From the NCBI GenBank assembly GCA_963708715.1, contig CAVPSU010000001.1:1736001-1800000 (forward strand): DNA of 64,000 nt, read 5' to 3'. The notes beneath the pieces were generated by a model that was not told the DNA's origin, did no database searches, and saw only the letters and a program-made list of their open reading frames with translations. This document shows, piece by piece, positions 16,839 through 26,399 of this stretch. The translations under genes were made by a program, and so were the position numbers. The stretch comes from DAIOEK01 sp963708715 (GTDB lineage: Bacteria > Chloroflexota > Anaerolineae > Anaerolineales > Anaerolineaceae). How positions within the stretch are numbered: the first letter of the stretch is position 1; every line of letters starts with the position of its first letter.

Positions 16839-17205
16839 ATGACAAGGTATGATGTCATCATTGTGGGCGGAGGACCTGGTGGGGCGTCGGCTTCTTTTTT
16901 TCTGACAAAAGCAGGCAAAAAAGTTGTGGTCTTGGAGAAAGAAAAATTGCCACGCTACAAACCCTGTGGCGGCGGTCTCTCGTTTAAGGGATGTTTGTCT
17001 TGAGTTAGGTGCGCCGAATCCATTCACAACTGACGCCATACTGGATTTGATTTCAGATCGGCACAGTACATTGTATATGGCGGGCTGGTCTTTCCTGTCG
17101 CTCTGGACTCGTTATTTACCAATAGAGTTGACCGCTGCGATAATGGAGATTATTAAGGGGAAGATGGCAGGGGAAGAGTACCGAAAAAAGAAATACCCAG
17201 GTTAG
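16839..17205 (+). pseudogene. Broken FAD-dependent geranylgeranyl-reductase-type gene
   Basis: An intact N-terminus carries the FAD Rossmann motif DVIIVGGGPGGASAS, VVVLEKEKLPRYKPCGGGLS (the family signature), then stops at 17001. In another frame a tail reading LELGAPNPFTTDAILDLI...YMAGWSFLSLWTRYLPIELTAAIMEIIKGKMAG continues to 17205. Members of this family are about 380-400 residues; here the roughly 250-residue middle (substrate and NAD(P)H-handling part) is gone. This is an internal deletion with frame change near 16985, not a one-base error. The junction is approximate. Confidence 0.8.
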
Positions 17206-17245
17206 ATTCACCTGAGCATCTTGGATTGACGAGAGGGTTGAAGAA

Positions 17246-17608
17246 CTACCTGGCGAGGACTTCAGCCACTTTTTTATTTAATAATTCGATCGAAAAAGGT
17301 TTGGCGATGTAATCGACACCGTTCGCGATCTGACCTGTGATCATGGGATCCTGATCCCGGGCGGTCAGATAAACAATCGGGATATGACTGGTTTGTGGTA
17401 TTTTTCGAATTTCTTCTGCCGCTTCTTTACCGCCTAATACCGGCATGCGCAAATCCATCAGGATCAGATCCGGGGAAAATTGCTTAACCAAATCGACGGC
17501 TTCCCGTCCATTTATCGCATAACGAACGTCATGACCGGCCAATTTAAGGGTGAATCCCACTAATTCCCTGATGTCTTTTTCATCTTCTGCAACGAGTATC
17601 TGCGCCAT
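17246..17608 (-). CDS. Stand-alone CheY-like response regulator
   Basis: 120 residues forming a single receiver domain: acidic pocket AEDEKD, phosphoacceptor Asp in LILMDLRMPVLGG, Thr in IVYLTARD, and Lys in IAKPFS. No output domain, so it would act by protein-protein contact, as in phosphorelays. No cognate kinase is adjacent. The AAGGGG site before the ATG supports the start. It converges on the broken reductase gene. Confidence 0.9.
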   Translation of the reverse strand: MAQILVAEDEKDIRELVGFTLKLAGHDVRYAINGREAVDLVKQFSPDLILMDLRMPVLGGKEAAEEIRKIPQTSHIPIVYLTARDQDPMITGQIANGVDYIAKPFSIELLNKKVAEVLAR

Positions 17609-17769
17609 AGTATCCCCTTCGTTGATGATTATACCTTGAAAGTGATTATCTAGAATTTGGTTGTAGAGTAACCCATCCCCGGATCTTCCTTTACTTAATG
17701 GATAAAAATGGGATCAGGATCGAGGAACAAAATGGATCCAATACGCGTCAGTATTGTACACCTACGCAA

Positions 17770-17797
17770 TTGGCGTGATTTTGATCTATAGTATAAT
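17770..17797 (+). promoter_or_regulatory. Promoter of the Yip1-ABC-CARDB-FtsX operon
   Basis: TTGGCG (17770-17775), 16 bases, and perfect TATAAT (17792-17797) precede the ribosome binding site TTGGAGGG and the ATG at 17824. Confidence 0.75.
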
Positions 17798-17823
17798 GTC
17801 CCAAATCAGGATTGGAGGGTAAT

Positions 17824-18621
17824 ATGACTGATCTTATCGCAGCTCAGGTGGGGGAAAATGAGATTGCGGTCCAGCAACCATCCAGACCCATGTTCTGGCT
17901 GATGAATATCTGGTTCAAACCCAGGGTTACGCTGTCTGAAATCTGCTCGCAAGAAAAAGCAGTCTGGCTGGTCCCGCTATTGATTCTCTCAGGACTGCAG
18001 ATCATAAAAAGTGTGATCGATGGACCGTTGAAAAGCGCTGCGACGCTCGCTACTCAAACACTGCCCTCACCTCAGATGTCTTACCTAACCCCGGAAGAAA
18101 TGGCAAAAATCCAACAAGGTGCGGCGGTAACGAATGGACCTGTTTTTACGGTGCTATTTCCGGCACTCGTCGCGATCATTGGAATCTGGTTATCGTGGAT
18201 TATCCTTGGGAGCATCTTACACCTCGGATTGACCCTCGCGGGAAACAGGAATAATACTCTCGCCTCATTGAACCTGGCAGGTTGGTCGGCAATGCCGATA
18301 GCGATCCGGCTGATCGTCCAAATTATTGCCACCTTAATTTCGAAACAGGTGATTGATCATCCTGGACTGGCGGGATTTATCACCCCGACCGGCGGTATCA
18401 GCATCTACTTCTCGGTGGTGCTCGGGTTGGTGGATTTGTATCTGTTATGGCAGGTCATACTTTTAACTGTTGGGGCTCGACAGATGGGTAATATTACCTT
18501 ATCCAAAGCCACCATGTGTGTTTTGATCTGTGTTTTCCTGGTTCTATTAATACAGGCAATTCCAGGCACAGTCAGCCAGGTTATCTCAGGGATGTCTTTT
18601 TCAAGACCATTCTTCTTCTAA
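17824..18621 (+). CDS. Yip1-domain membrane protein
   Basis: 265-residue protein with a cytosolic N-terminus and about five membrane helices, matching the bacterial Yip1 family (FWLMNIWFKPRVTLSEI, then a large loop with PQMSYLTPEEMAK, then paired hydrophobic helices). Bacterial Yip1 proteins have no established reaction. It begins the operon with an ABC ATPase that starts on its stop codon (TAATG overlap), so the two are probably translated together, and it may be a membrane accessory of that transporter. The start is the ATG behind TTGGAGGG; the TTG four codons earlier is the binding site itself. Confidence 0.78.
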   Translation: MTDLIAAQVGENEIAVQQPSRPMFWLMNIWFKPRVTLSEICSQEKAVWLVPLLILSGLQIIKSVIDGPLKSAATLATQTLPSPQMSYLTPEEMAKIQQGAAVTNGPVFTVLFPALVAIIGIWLSWIILGSILHLGLTLAGNRNNTLASLNLAGWSAMPIAIRLIVQIIATLISKQVIDHPGLAGFITPTGGISIYFSVVLGLVDLYLLWQVILLTVGARQMGNITLSKATMCVLICVFLVLLIQAIPGTVSQVISGMSFSRPFFF

Positions 18622-19337
18622 TGAATTCGAACTCCTATATATCCATTGCTCAACTCCGCAAGACATTTCGGATGGGGCAAAATGTTGTCCATGCTCTGGC
18701 TGGGATCGATCTTAGCATACCGCAGGGCAGTCTAACCGTGGTGATGGGACCATCCGGGTCGGGCAAGAGTACACTCTTGTACCTGTTGGGTGGATTGGAT
18801 CGCCCGACAGGCGGAAAGATCTTTGTGGAGAACACCAGTCTGGATGAGATGGATGAGAATGCGCTGGCAGTCTATCGCCGGAAGAAAGTAGGCTTTATCT
18901 TCCAATCTTTCAACCTGGTGCAAACCATGAACGCTCAGGAAAATGTAGCCTTTCCGATGCGTTTTGCCGGAGTTCCTCATCGTCAACGGAAACAACGCTC
19001 ATTGGACCTGCTCAATCAGGTCGGTTTGGATAAACGATCGCATCATAAACCGACTGAACTTTCGGGTGGTCAACAACAACGGGTGGCAATCGCTCGCGCC
19101 CTTGTAAATGATCCTGAATTGATCCTGGCGGATGAACCGACCGGAAATCTGGATAGCAGCAGCGGCTTGGGGATAATGCAGCTTCTTTCTGAGCTTCATC
19201 AACAGGGACGGACTGTCCTGGTGGTGACCCATGACCCTCGTATGCAGCGATTCTCCACCCACACCATCTACTTGCTGGATGGTAAAGTGGTGGACGCCAA
19301 AGCATATGAGGACAGCACAAACACAGCTTTTCAATAA
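18621..19337 (+). CDS. MacB/LolD-type ABC transporter ATPase
   Basis: 238-residue ATPase. Walker A GPSGSGKST, the LolD/MacB-type LLGGLDRPTGG, Q-loop IFQSFNLV, signature LSGGQQQRVAIARAL, Walker B LILADEPTGNLD and the VVTHDPRM switch are all in order. ADEPTGNLDSSSG is characteristic of the group that pairs with FtsX-like permeases rather than importers. I choose the ATG at 18621, overlapping the Yip1 stop; the longer frame upstream is read from inside the Yip1 gene. Partner permease is at 20911-22254. Confidence 0.93.
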   Translation: MNSNSYISIAQLRKTFRMGQNVVHALAGIDLSIPQGSLTVVMGPSGSGKSTLLYLLGGLDRPTGGKIFVENTSLDEMDENALAVYRRKKVGFIFQSFNLVQTMNAQENVAFPMRFAGVPHRQRKQRSLDLLNQVGLDKRSHHKPTELSGGQQQRVAIARALVNDPELILADEPTGNLDSSSGLGIMQLLSELHQQGRTVLVVTHDPRMQRFSTHTIYLLDGKVVDAKAYEDSTNTAFQ

Positions 19338-19348
19338 ATGGTGAAACT

Positions 19349-20899
19349 ATGAAACGAATTTCATTAATTCTTGGGGTATTAATTGTGTTATCACTGGTTA
19401 TCACCGGATTCGGTTGGAATCCGGTACACGCGGAGGGTGAAGAACCGACTGATCCTTCTGTCCCAACTGATCCGCCAGTGGTTACGGATACGCCGGTCCC
19501 CACAGCAACAGCCACTCCAATCACACCTTATCCTCGTCCCCTGGTCGTTATGACGAATTACAGCGGTGGGGGAAAGAAAATTATCGCTGGTAAAACATTT
19601 GATGTAGCTGTCACGGTCAAGAATCAAGGAAGTTGGGATGCTTCGAATGTTACGATCACTTTTTCCTCTGGTGATTTCGTTTCCAGGGGAACCGGAGGCG
19701 TACAAGTCATACCAACATTGGGAGCCGGCGGAAGCCGTAATTTGTCCCAATCGATCACCGCTGCCGATACTGTGACAGGAAAAAAGGTTGCCTATATCGG
19801 TGTGAACATTTCTTACACCGATGAAGCCGGCACTGCCTACAGCAGTGATGCGACCCTGGCGTTTAATATCGCTGGGGAAGCTATGACATCCGGTAGCGGA
19901 TCGTACGCGTCTGCCACACCAACCGTCTCCAAACGACCTCAGGTGATTATTTCTGGCTACACATCGGATGTCGACCCCTTGCAACCCGGGACGTCTTTCA
20001 AACTCTCGCTGGATGTGAAGAATGTCGGAATGGCGACCGCCCGGAATATTACCATGGTAATGGGTGGAGGCGGTCCAGCTTCAACTGGCAATGATAATGG
20101 GACACCCGCGCCAGGAGGTGTATCCGGTTCCAGCGGTGAATTTACCAATTTTGCCCCTCTGGGTGCATCCAATATTCAGCCTCTGGGCAATCTTGATGTC
20201 GGGACATCCATCACAGCATCCCAGCAATTGATCGTAAACGTTACAACCAATCCCGGTACCTACCCAGTCAAGTTTTCCTACCTGTATAGTGATGAACATG
20301 GTAACAAGTACCAGGATGATCAGGTGATCACTCTGTTGGTGTACAGACTGCCTTTGATTGAGGTCAATTTTTACCGCCCGGCTGATACTTTTATGGTAGG
20401 CCAGCCTGGAATGCTTCCGATCCAGGTTGTCAATCTGAGCCGCAATTCGACCATCCTGGGTAATATGATGGTTACCTCTAATGCCGGATCGATGCTCAAT
20501 AATTCCCTTCTGGTGGGGACGCTTGATGCTGGAGGATACTATCCAATGGATGTGTCGTTCACGCCTGAGTTTCCCGGTCCAGCGGAAATTCTGATCCAAA
20601 TTCAATACACCGATGATTTTAATCAACCACGACAACAGGAATTCAAACTGTCCGTGGATGTCACAGACGCTCCAATTATGGAAGGTCCGCCAGTCGATAT
20701 GCCGGTAGTGGATATGCCAGAAACCTTTTGGCAAAAGGTCGTTCGGTTTGTAAAAGGTATTATCGGACTGGACAGCTCGAAGCCAACCACGCCTCCGGTT
20801 ATAACGGAAGGTAATGGGAATGGGGTCATTATGCAGGGCGGCGGGGGCGGCGGTGGTGGCGGTGGTGGCGTTGTCGTCCCGGTTCCAGGCAAACCCTAG
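19349..20899 (+). CDS. Secreted CARDB-repeat protein, likely adaptor of the ABC exporter
   Basis: 516-residue exported protein. A signal peptide (KRISLILGVLIVLSLVITGFG) is followed by a Pro/Thr-rich linker and three beta-rich CARDB-like domains (about 65-185, 205-330, 345-445). Their repeated strands read DVAVTVKNQGSWDASNVTI, LSLDVKNVGMATARNITM and LPIQVVNLSRNSTILGNM. Near the C-terminus FWQKVVRFVKGIIGL forms an amphipathic or short membrane-like helix, then a run of eleven glycines and VVVPVPGKP. Between the ATPase and permease genes it occupies the place of a MacA-type adaptor, though it is not a MacA homologue. Confidence 0.8.
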   Translation: MKRISLILGVLIVLSLVITGFGWNPVHAEGEEPTDPSVPTDPPVVTDTPVPTATATPITPYPRPLVVMTNYSGGGKKIIAGKTFDVAVTVKNQGSWDASNVTITFSSGDFVSRGTGGVQVIPTLGAGGSRNLSQSITAADTVTGKKVAYIGVNISYTDEAGTAYSSDATLAFNIAGEAMTSGSGSYASATPTVSKRPQVIISGYTSDVDPLQPGTSFKLSLDVKNVGMATARNITMVMGGGGPASTGNDNGTPAPGGVSGSSGEFTNFAPLGASNIQPLGNLDVGTSITASQQLIVNVTTNPGTYPVKFSYLYSDEHGNKYQDDQVITLLVYRLPLIEVNFYRPADTFMVGQPGMLPIQVVNLSRNSTILGNMMVTSNAGSMLNNSLLVGTLDAGGYYPMDVSFTPEFPGPAEILIQIQYTDDFNQPRQQEFKLSVDVTDAPIMEGPPVDMPVVDMPETFWQKVVRFVKGIIGLDSSKPTTPPVITEGNGNGVIMQGGGGGGGGGGGVVVPVPGKP

Positions 20900-20910
20900 G
20901 AATAAATCAC

Positions 20911-22254
20911 ATGCGTTTCTTTGATCTGATCCAGTTGATCCTGGAGAATCTTAATCGTCGTAAAGGTAGGGTGATGTTGACCGCAATTGGCGTGACCATT
21001 GGCACAGCGGCCATCGTAATTCTCGTGTCACTCGGTCTTGGCTTGCAACAAAACTTTACCTCCCAATTTGGTGGAATTGGATCTCTTACACAAATCAACG
21101 TTTTCCCAACCTATGGTGACAGTATGGGGATGATGGTCATGGGGGGAGGTGGTGGCGGGGGAGGAAGTGGCTCTGGTAAGCCAGGACCGCAACAAAATAA
21201 ACTCCTTACTCCAACAACCATCTCTGAAATTGCGGACATCCCTGGTGTCGTAAATGTGATCCCGCGAGACTTTCTTCAAGTAGGCTCTCAAATCAAAATT
21301 GGGCGATTGGAATCATGGGGAAATATCATGGGCGTGGGAACCCATAATCTGGACGACCTGGATTTCAAACTGCAGGAAGGGACACTTGAACTTGAACCTG
21401 GAACAGCGATAATGGGAGCTCCAGTATTAACTAATTTCTATGACCCAAAAGCTCGTCCAGGTATGCCGCCTCCTGAGCCGCCAAATCCCCTGGAACAGGG
21501 AATGAAACTGATCCTGATCAAATATACTACCGACGGACAGGAAGTTCGAAAAACAATTCCAGTCAGGGTTGTGGGAATTTTGACAAAGTCACGCGCGGAA
21601 TCGGACTATACCATTTATATGACGATGGAAGATGTCACTTCCATCAACGCCTGGGCGCAAGGGAAGCCGATCAATCGAACGAAAGATGGGTATCAGCAGC
21701 TTACGGTTTCCGTGCAGGATGTAAAGCAAGCATTGGATATCTCTGAGAAAATCAAAGAGATGGGATTCCAGGCTTTCACCCCACAGGAATACATTCAAGG
21801 GATCAACAGTTTTTTTCTCATCATGCAATTCGTGTTTGGTGGGGTCGGAGCTGTCGCTTTGCTTGTCGCGGCGATCGGAATCGCCAATACCATGGCGATG
21901 GCGATCCTGGAACGCACCCGCGAAATTGGTCTGATGAAAGCGGTAGGAGCCACAAATCGGGATGTGCTTGGCATCTTCCTCGGGGAAGCTTCTGGCATCG
22001 GTCTGATCGGCGGGCTGGGGGGTGTAGCCATAGGTTGGGGCGGCGGTTATGTCCTAAACCTGGTGGTGGTGAGCTACCTGAGTTCGCAAACTGCTACCAC
22101 TGGAGGATTACCACCCACGACGGCAGTTTTCACCCCGATCTGGCTGCCAATATTTGGTCTGGTTTTCTCCACCCTGGTTGGACTTCTGTCAGGGTTATAT
22201 CCTGCCCTCCGGGCTGCCACATTGCTACCGGTGAATGCGCTGAAGTATGAATAA
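20911..22254 (+). CDS. MacB/FtsX-type ABC permease
   Basis: 447-residue permease. One N-terminal helix (NLNRRKGRVMLTAIGVTIGTAAIVILVSLGLG) is followed by a large extracytoplasmic MacB_PCD-type domain to about residue 300, then three helices ending in the FtsX domain with ERTREIGLMKAVGATNRDV and SGLYPALRAATLLPVNALKYE. The extracytoplasmic part carries an unusual poly-glycine stretch at about residues 78-85, matching the poly-glycine tail of the preceding CARDB protein. Works with the ATPase at 18621; the cargo is unknown. Confidence 0.92.
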   Translation: MRFFDLIQLILENLNRRKGRVMLTAIGVTIGTAAIVILVSLGLGLQQNFTSQFGGIGSLTQINVFPTYGDSMGMMVMGGGGGGGGSGSGKPGPQQNKLLTPTTISEIADIPGVVNVIPRDFLQVGSQIKIGRLESWGNIMGVGTHNLDDLDFKLQEGTLELEPGTAIMGAPVLTNFYDPKARPGMPPPEPPNPLEQGMKLILIKYTTDGQEVRKTIPVRVVGILTKSRAESDYTIYMTMEDVTSINAWAQGKPINRTKDGYQQLTVSVQDVKQALDISEKIKEMGFQAFTPQEYIQGINSFFLIMQFVFGGVGAVALLVAAIGIANTMAMAILERTREIGLMKAVGATNRDVLGIFLGEASGIGLIGGLGGVAIGWGGGYVLNLVVVSYLSSQTATTGGLPPTTAVFTPIWLPIFGLVFSTLVGLLSGLYPALRAATLLPVNALKYE

Positions 22255-22412
22255 TCATTAAAAGAGTGGAAAATCAAATAATGTATGAAATTCGATCAGT
22301 ACCATTTCTGATCGGTTATCAATATGGATTTATATATCAATTGTTTTTTTGTCCGTTAATGTTATTTCTGCGATTGCTACTATCGCCTATTATCAGGTTT
22401 GAATTAAGATAT

Positions 22413-23984
22413 TTATTTTTCGCTACAACCGGGGTTATTCTCAAATTCCTCATGAAAGATAAACCTGTCTTGGTTGTCAGATGAAAAACTCCGATCTGGA
22501 AGTTTAGGATAAGGCAAATCGAAATACTTTGTAAAAATCGCCCGAAAGGTATTTACCGGGGTAATTGTCGGGTAAAGAAATTCTTTTAGGTTACTAGAAG
22601 GGTATATCGCATATAAAATGGGGGATCGGTTTTTCATATCTAACCCATGATCACCTTGAAGAATGATTATTGGATTGACCCTGGACTCTTGTATTATGCC
22701 TTTTAAGATTTCGGGCAAACGGCTATTCAGAAAAGCAACCTGGTCCCTATAGCCTTCTTTTTCATAATTGATATCAATCGCGAGGCCATCAGCGCCATAA
22801 AAACCTGAATCAGATTGAAGTGTTCCATTAGCATCAAATATAAATGGACGATGTGGAATATTCATATGCATGAAAACAAATTTTGGTCCTGGCTCAGTTG
22901 TAATTAGGGGCAATTTGTTTAGTTGGAAAAGTTGTATTTGAGCTAGTTCATAGTAAGGAAAACTTGCTTTTTTTATCGATTCGCTCAAGAAACCGAGAGG
23001 CAACCTATATAACACAACCGCCCCCGTTGATTGAATAAACATCTCTTCAAATGGATTGAGGAACATATTCCAAATCATTTCATTATTCGAGCGGGTAAAC
23101 TTAATATATTCATCTGCATCAGGAATTTTTGTCCCTATAAAACCATTTTCCATTGCGATAAAACGATACCCGAACTTAGTCAGTATCGATCTTGCTTGAT
23201 TATGTTGGATTAGATTTCTCAATATTGCTTGGTCATATGGACCTGAATTTATTCTTTTATCCAGATTAGCCAAATAATCCAAATTTAGACTGGAGCCCAA
23301 AGATAAAAGGGTAAATTGATAATTACTCCTACTGCATTCCGCAACATAAAAACCTTCAGCTTTGAGTTCATTCAGGAATGGTTTATTATCAAATTGATAA
23401 GTGTCCAGCAGGACATCCTGGCGGGTATACGAATCCAAAATAATGTAATATATGTCAGGTAAATCGGTCAATTGATCCCCCAATACCCGCCCGTTTTCTG
23501 TTTTTGTTGCAGAGACCTGATTATTTATCTTGATATTGGTTGTAGAAACGATAATTTTCCCCAACGGTAATAATATTAAGACAATACCAATCATCGTTAG
23601 GATTTTGCTGATCTTCATGGAATATCCTGATAATCGCCGAATGAACAGGTAAGATCCGAATACTAGTAGAAGATTAACGACAGCGAGAACACGGGATCTA
23701 CCAAGTTCAATATTGAACAGATAAACCTTTTCAAGAACATTCAGGAAATGACCATACGAAAAAAACAGAATAGAAATAATAAGAGTCATCAACCCTGCTT
23801 TTTGAAGATTTCTAAACAGGAGATACATCAAACTTAAAACGAGAGCCGAAAATATAAGAGAAAATAGTATGGGTCGGACGACAACTGCTATCTGATCTTC
23901 CATGATATTATTTGCCATTAATGCGACCGCCGGGTATGAAGCAAAGATAAAACAGTAAAATGGAAAATACCTGAGGTTTTTCAT
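22413..23984 (-). CDS. Membrane-anchored sulfatase/alkaline-phosphatase superfamily protein
   Basis: 523 residues: five membrane helices in the first 165, then an extracytoplasmic sulfatase-like domain with PDIYYIILDSYTRQDVL at the nucleophile strand, KFVFMHMNIPHRPFIFD, and IIILQGDHGLDM with the second metal site. The arrangement resembles LtaS/phosphoethanolamine-transferase-type envelope enzymes, but the nucleophile region (DSYTRQ) is not close to any I can name. The gene is clearly AT-rich compared with its neighbours. It diverges from the LIC_10190-type gene. Confidence 0.82.
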   Translation of the reverse strand: MKNLRYFPFYCFIFASYPAVALMANNIMEDQIAVVVRPILFSLIFSALVLSLMYLLFRNLQKAGLMTLIISILFFSYGHFLNVLEKVYLFNIELGRSRVLAVVNLLLVFGSYLFIRRLSGYSMKISKILTMIGIVLILLPLGKIIVSTTNIKINNQVSATKTENGRVLGDQLTDLPDIYYIILDSYTRQDVLLDTYQFDNKPFLNELKAEGFYVAECSRSNYQFTLLSLGSSLNLDYLANLDKRINSGPYDQAILRNLIQHNQARSILTKFGYRFIAMENGFIGTKIPDADEYIKFTRSNNEMIWNMFLNPFEEMFIQSTGAVVLYRLPLGFLSESIKKASFPYYELAQIQLFQLNKLPLITTEPGPKFVFMHMNIPHRPFIFDANGTLQSDSGFYGADGLAIDINYEKEGYRDQVAFLNSRLPEILKGIIQESRVNPIIILQGDHGLDMKNRSPILYAIYPSSNLKEFLYPTITPVNTFRAIFTKYFDLPYPKLPDRSFSSDNQDRFIFHEEFENNPGCSEK

Positions 23985-24117
23985 AGGAATATACCTTCGG
24001 ATCAGGGTGATGTTGGTTTATTCTAACATGAAGAAAATTCCGACATTAATTCATAAAATTCTGGGAAATTTACATTAAAAGAAGATAATTGTCTTACATT
24101 GAAATTTCGAGGATGAT

Positions 24118-25821
24118 ATGCTTTCAATACTTGGATATTGGATTTTTCTCCTTATGGTTTTTCTAGGTATGGGATTATTAGTGAGACGTCTTTTAGGCTT
24201 TCCCACCCAGACATATTTTGTGCATCTTTCGTCATTTTGGGTAGGGTGGGCGTTTTGTATTTTAATTTTACAAGCGTGGCACCTGTTTTATAAAATCAAT
24301 TCTGTTGTTCTTGGCCTGTTTGTATTACTAGGATTCATCGGCTGGTTTGCGAACTCTAAAACCCTGGTTGCGAGCTTAAAGATCGCTTCGAAATGGATAT
24401 TATTCCTTTATGCTGGTTTATTCCTGGTTATTGGGGTTTGGTTGGCCAGTCTCTGTACGGATGCATTAGTACCTTATGATACAGGCCTGTACCATATCCA
24501 GGCGATCAAATGGAATTCAGAATATGCGATTATCCCGGGTTTAGGGAATCTACATCACCGATTAGCATTCAATAATACAAATCTTTTATTTTCAGCCGCG
24601 ATTGATATCGGACCTTTCGAAAACAAATCAAATCATGTAGCTAATGGATTACTCATGTTTGTTCTGGTCATGCAAATTGCAATTCAACTAATCGCATGTA
24701 TCAGGAAAAAAACCAGAAACCATTACAATTTGTATTTTTCACTCATGATCGGCTCTGCGATCAGCTGGGCTTATGGGTTTCCAGCGAAATATCAACTCAC
24801 TGGCTTTAACCAGGATCTCCCGGTGTTTGTCATTGGCATTATAGTCCTTGGGTTACTGCTTAAATTCCTAGTTATCGATAAAACAAAACCAGAAAAGATT
24901 GATTCGTTATTTCAAATTCTATTTATCGGGTGTTGTGGAGTGAGCGTTAAATTGAGTTTCCTTCCTGTCGTTATACTATCTGCGATAGTAGCAATGGCGT
25001 ATCTAATTAAAGAAAAATCAATTGAACTGGGTTCTTTGATCAAACTAAGCATTCTCCCTACGATGCTTATTGGATTATGGCTTGGCAGAAACATCATCCT
25101 GTCCGGTTACTTATTGTTTCCATTGCCTTCGCTACATGTCCCGGTCGCATGGAAAATGCCTCAATCAAGGGTAGAGCGAACCCAATCTGGGATCGTAAAC
25201 TGGGCTCGAAATCCAAACTCTCAGGATGAGGATGACAAATCAGTGGAGAATTGGTTCCCATTTTGGTATACAAAACTGGATGGTACCATCAAGATTACTG
25301 TAATACTGTCATTAGTTCAGATTCTTATCTCAGCTCTTATTTCACGCCTATGGAAGAACAGCCTAAACCCACGCCTAATATCCTGGTTGATGGTTCCGAT
25401 CCTTTCCATCCTTTTCTGGTTTTTCTCTGCCCCCAATCTCAGGTTCTCAGGCGCATATTTTCCAGGTTTATTTGCCGGGTCAATAATCCTCGTCTACGAT
25501 CAATTAGAAAATAAATTCGCTAGTGTTATGAGCCATCTATATGTTTCGTTCGGAATCATGTTGGTGATTCTCATCGCATTACAAGAAAGAAATCAATCAA
25601 TACTCCCGCTCATCCGGATTCAAATGGATCCCCCTATTAAACGAATGACAGAAGGTTATAACCAATACAATACCAGCATTGTCGATGGGATAACGGTTAA
25701 TCTACCAATAGATTCTCACCAATGCTGGATAAGTCCATTACCCTGCATGCCGCAGGAAAATCCAAAATTACATTTGATTCGCCCACCTGAAATGAGTTAT
25801 GGGTTTTGGACGGAGCAATAA
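24118..25821 (+). CDS. LIC_10190-type polytopic membrane protein
   Basis: 567 residues with about twelve membrane helices. The first extracytoplasmic loop has YDTGLYHIQAIKWNSEYAI, GLGNLHHRLAFNNTNLLFSA, which I recognise as the pattern of the LIC_10190 family. Its function is unknown; the DxGLYH motif in the first loop recalls polyprenyl-phosphate-sugar glycosyltransferases of the GT-C fold. AT-rich like the neighbouring sulfatase. CGAGGATGAT precedes the ATG. Confidence 0.75.
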   Translation: MLSILGYWIFLLMVFLGMGLLVRRLLGFPTQTYFVHLSSFWVGWAFCILILQAWHLFYKINSVVLGLFVLLGFIGWFANSKTLVASLKIASKWILFLYAGLFLVIGVWLASLCTDALVPYDTGLYHIQAIKWNSEYAIIPGLGNLHHRLAFNNTNLLFSAAIDIGPFENKSNHVANGLLMFVLVMQIAIQLIACIRKKTRNHYNLYFSLMIGSAISWAYGFPAKYQLTGFNQDLPVFVIGIIVLGLLLKFLVIDKTKPEKIDSLFQILFIGCCGVSVKLSFLPVVILSAIVAMAYLIKEKSIELGSLIKLSILPTMLIGLWLGRNIILSGYLLFPLPSLHVPVAWKMPQSRVERTQSGIVNWARNPNSQDEDDKSVENWFPFWYTKLDGTIKITVILSLVQILISALISRLWKNSLNPRLISWLMVPILSILFWFFSAPNLRFSGAYFPGLFAGSIILVYDQLENKFASVMSHLYVSFGIMLVILIALQERNQSILPLIRIQMDPPIKRMTEGYNQYNTSIVDGITVNLPIDSHQCWISPLPCMPQENPKLHLIRPPEMSYGFWTEQ

Positions 25822-26399
25822 CCATTTGGCTTTTCTAAGTCAACGAAGTTCTCTTTCATCTGATAAATATATTTTGCCGTCTAAATCTTATGAAACTATG
25901 ATATCTGTTTAAATAAATCGATATAATATTTTAAGTGAAAATTAGGATGACGATGGATAATAAGCCTGCATTCAACAGGTTTTCATGGATCAACAGATAG
26001 TTGTCTATTGTGATCGTAATGGATAGAATTGTTGGAAGAGGTTGGTTTTGACTGCCACAGTACAGGATCCAATGCCGTGAGTCATGTGGCGATATGATAT
26101 GTAAGTTAAATAGCGGTTTTTTAATTAGTAGTTCAGAATCGGAAACTCAATGACAGATGGACTTTTGGGATAATAATGAAAAAGGATTTGTAGAGTTTGA
26201 TTGGGTCAATTCACCGAATTAGCGAGAAGATCACGAACGATAAGCACCTTGGTTCACCGTGCTCTTGCTTGGATTTAATCACCTTACTATCTCCCTTGCC
26301 GCGAATTCCCAAAACTACATACTTATTACCTCTCTCAGTCTCCTGATCTTTGGTGACGTATCCCTCTGGATCAACTACTACCCCGGGTAACGCCAGTGG
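25822..26399 (+). other. Non-coding stretch with gene remnants
   Basis: There is no intact gene in these 578 bases. A TATAAT at 25922-25927, an AGGATGACG site and an ATG at 25953 open a 15-codon ORF ending at TAG; this may be the lost start of the downstream gene. From about 26250 a plus frame reads VLLLGFNHLTISLAANSQNY and further hydrophobic residues to a TAA at 26388, in phase with the gene fragment that starts at 26400. The rest shows nothing I recognise. Confidence 0.5.

Noticed and set aside
20836..20872. GC-rich repeat as a mobile or regulatory element
   Set aside because: It is the in-frame GGN codon run encoding the poly-glycine tail.
22266..22484. 72-codon hydrophobic ORF after the FtsX gene
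   Set aside because: No ribosome binding site and it runs into the 3' end of the sulfatase gene on the other strand; probably chance in AT-rich DNA.
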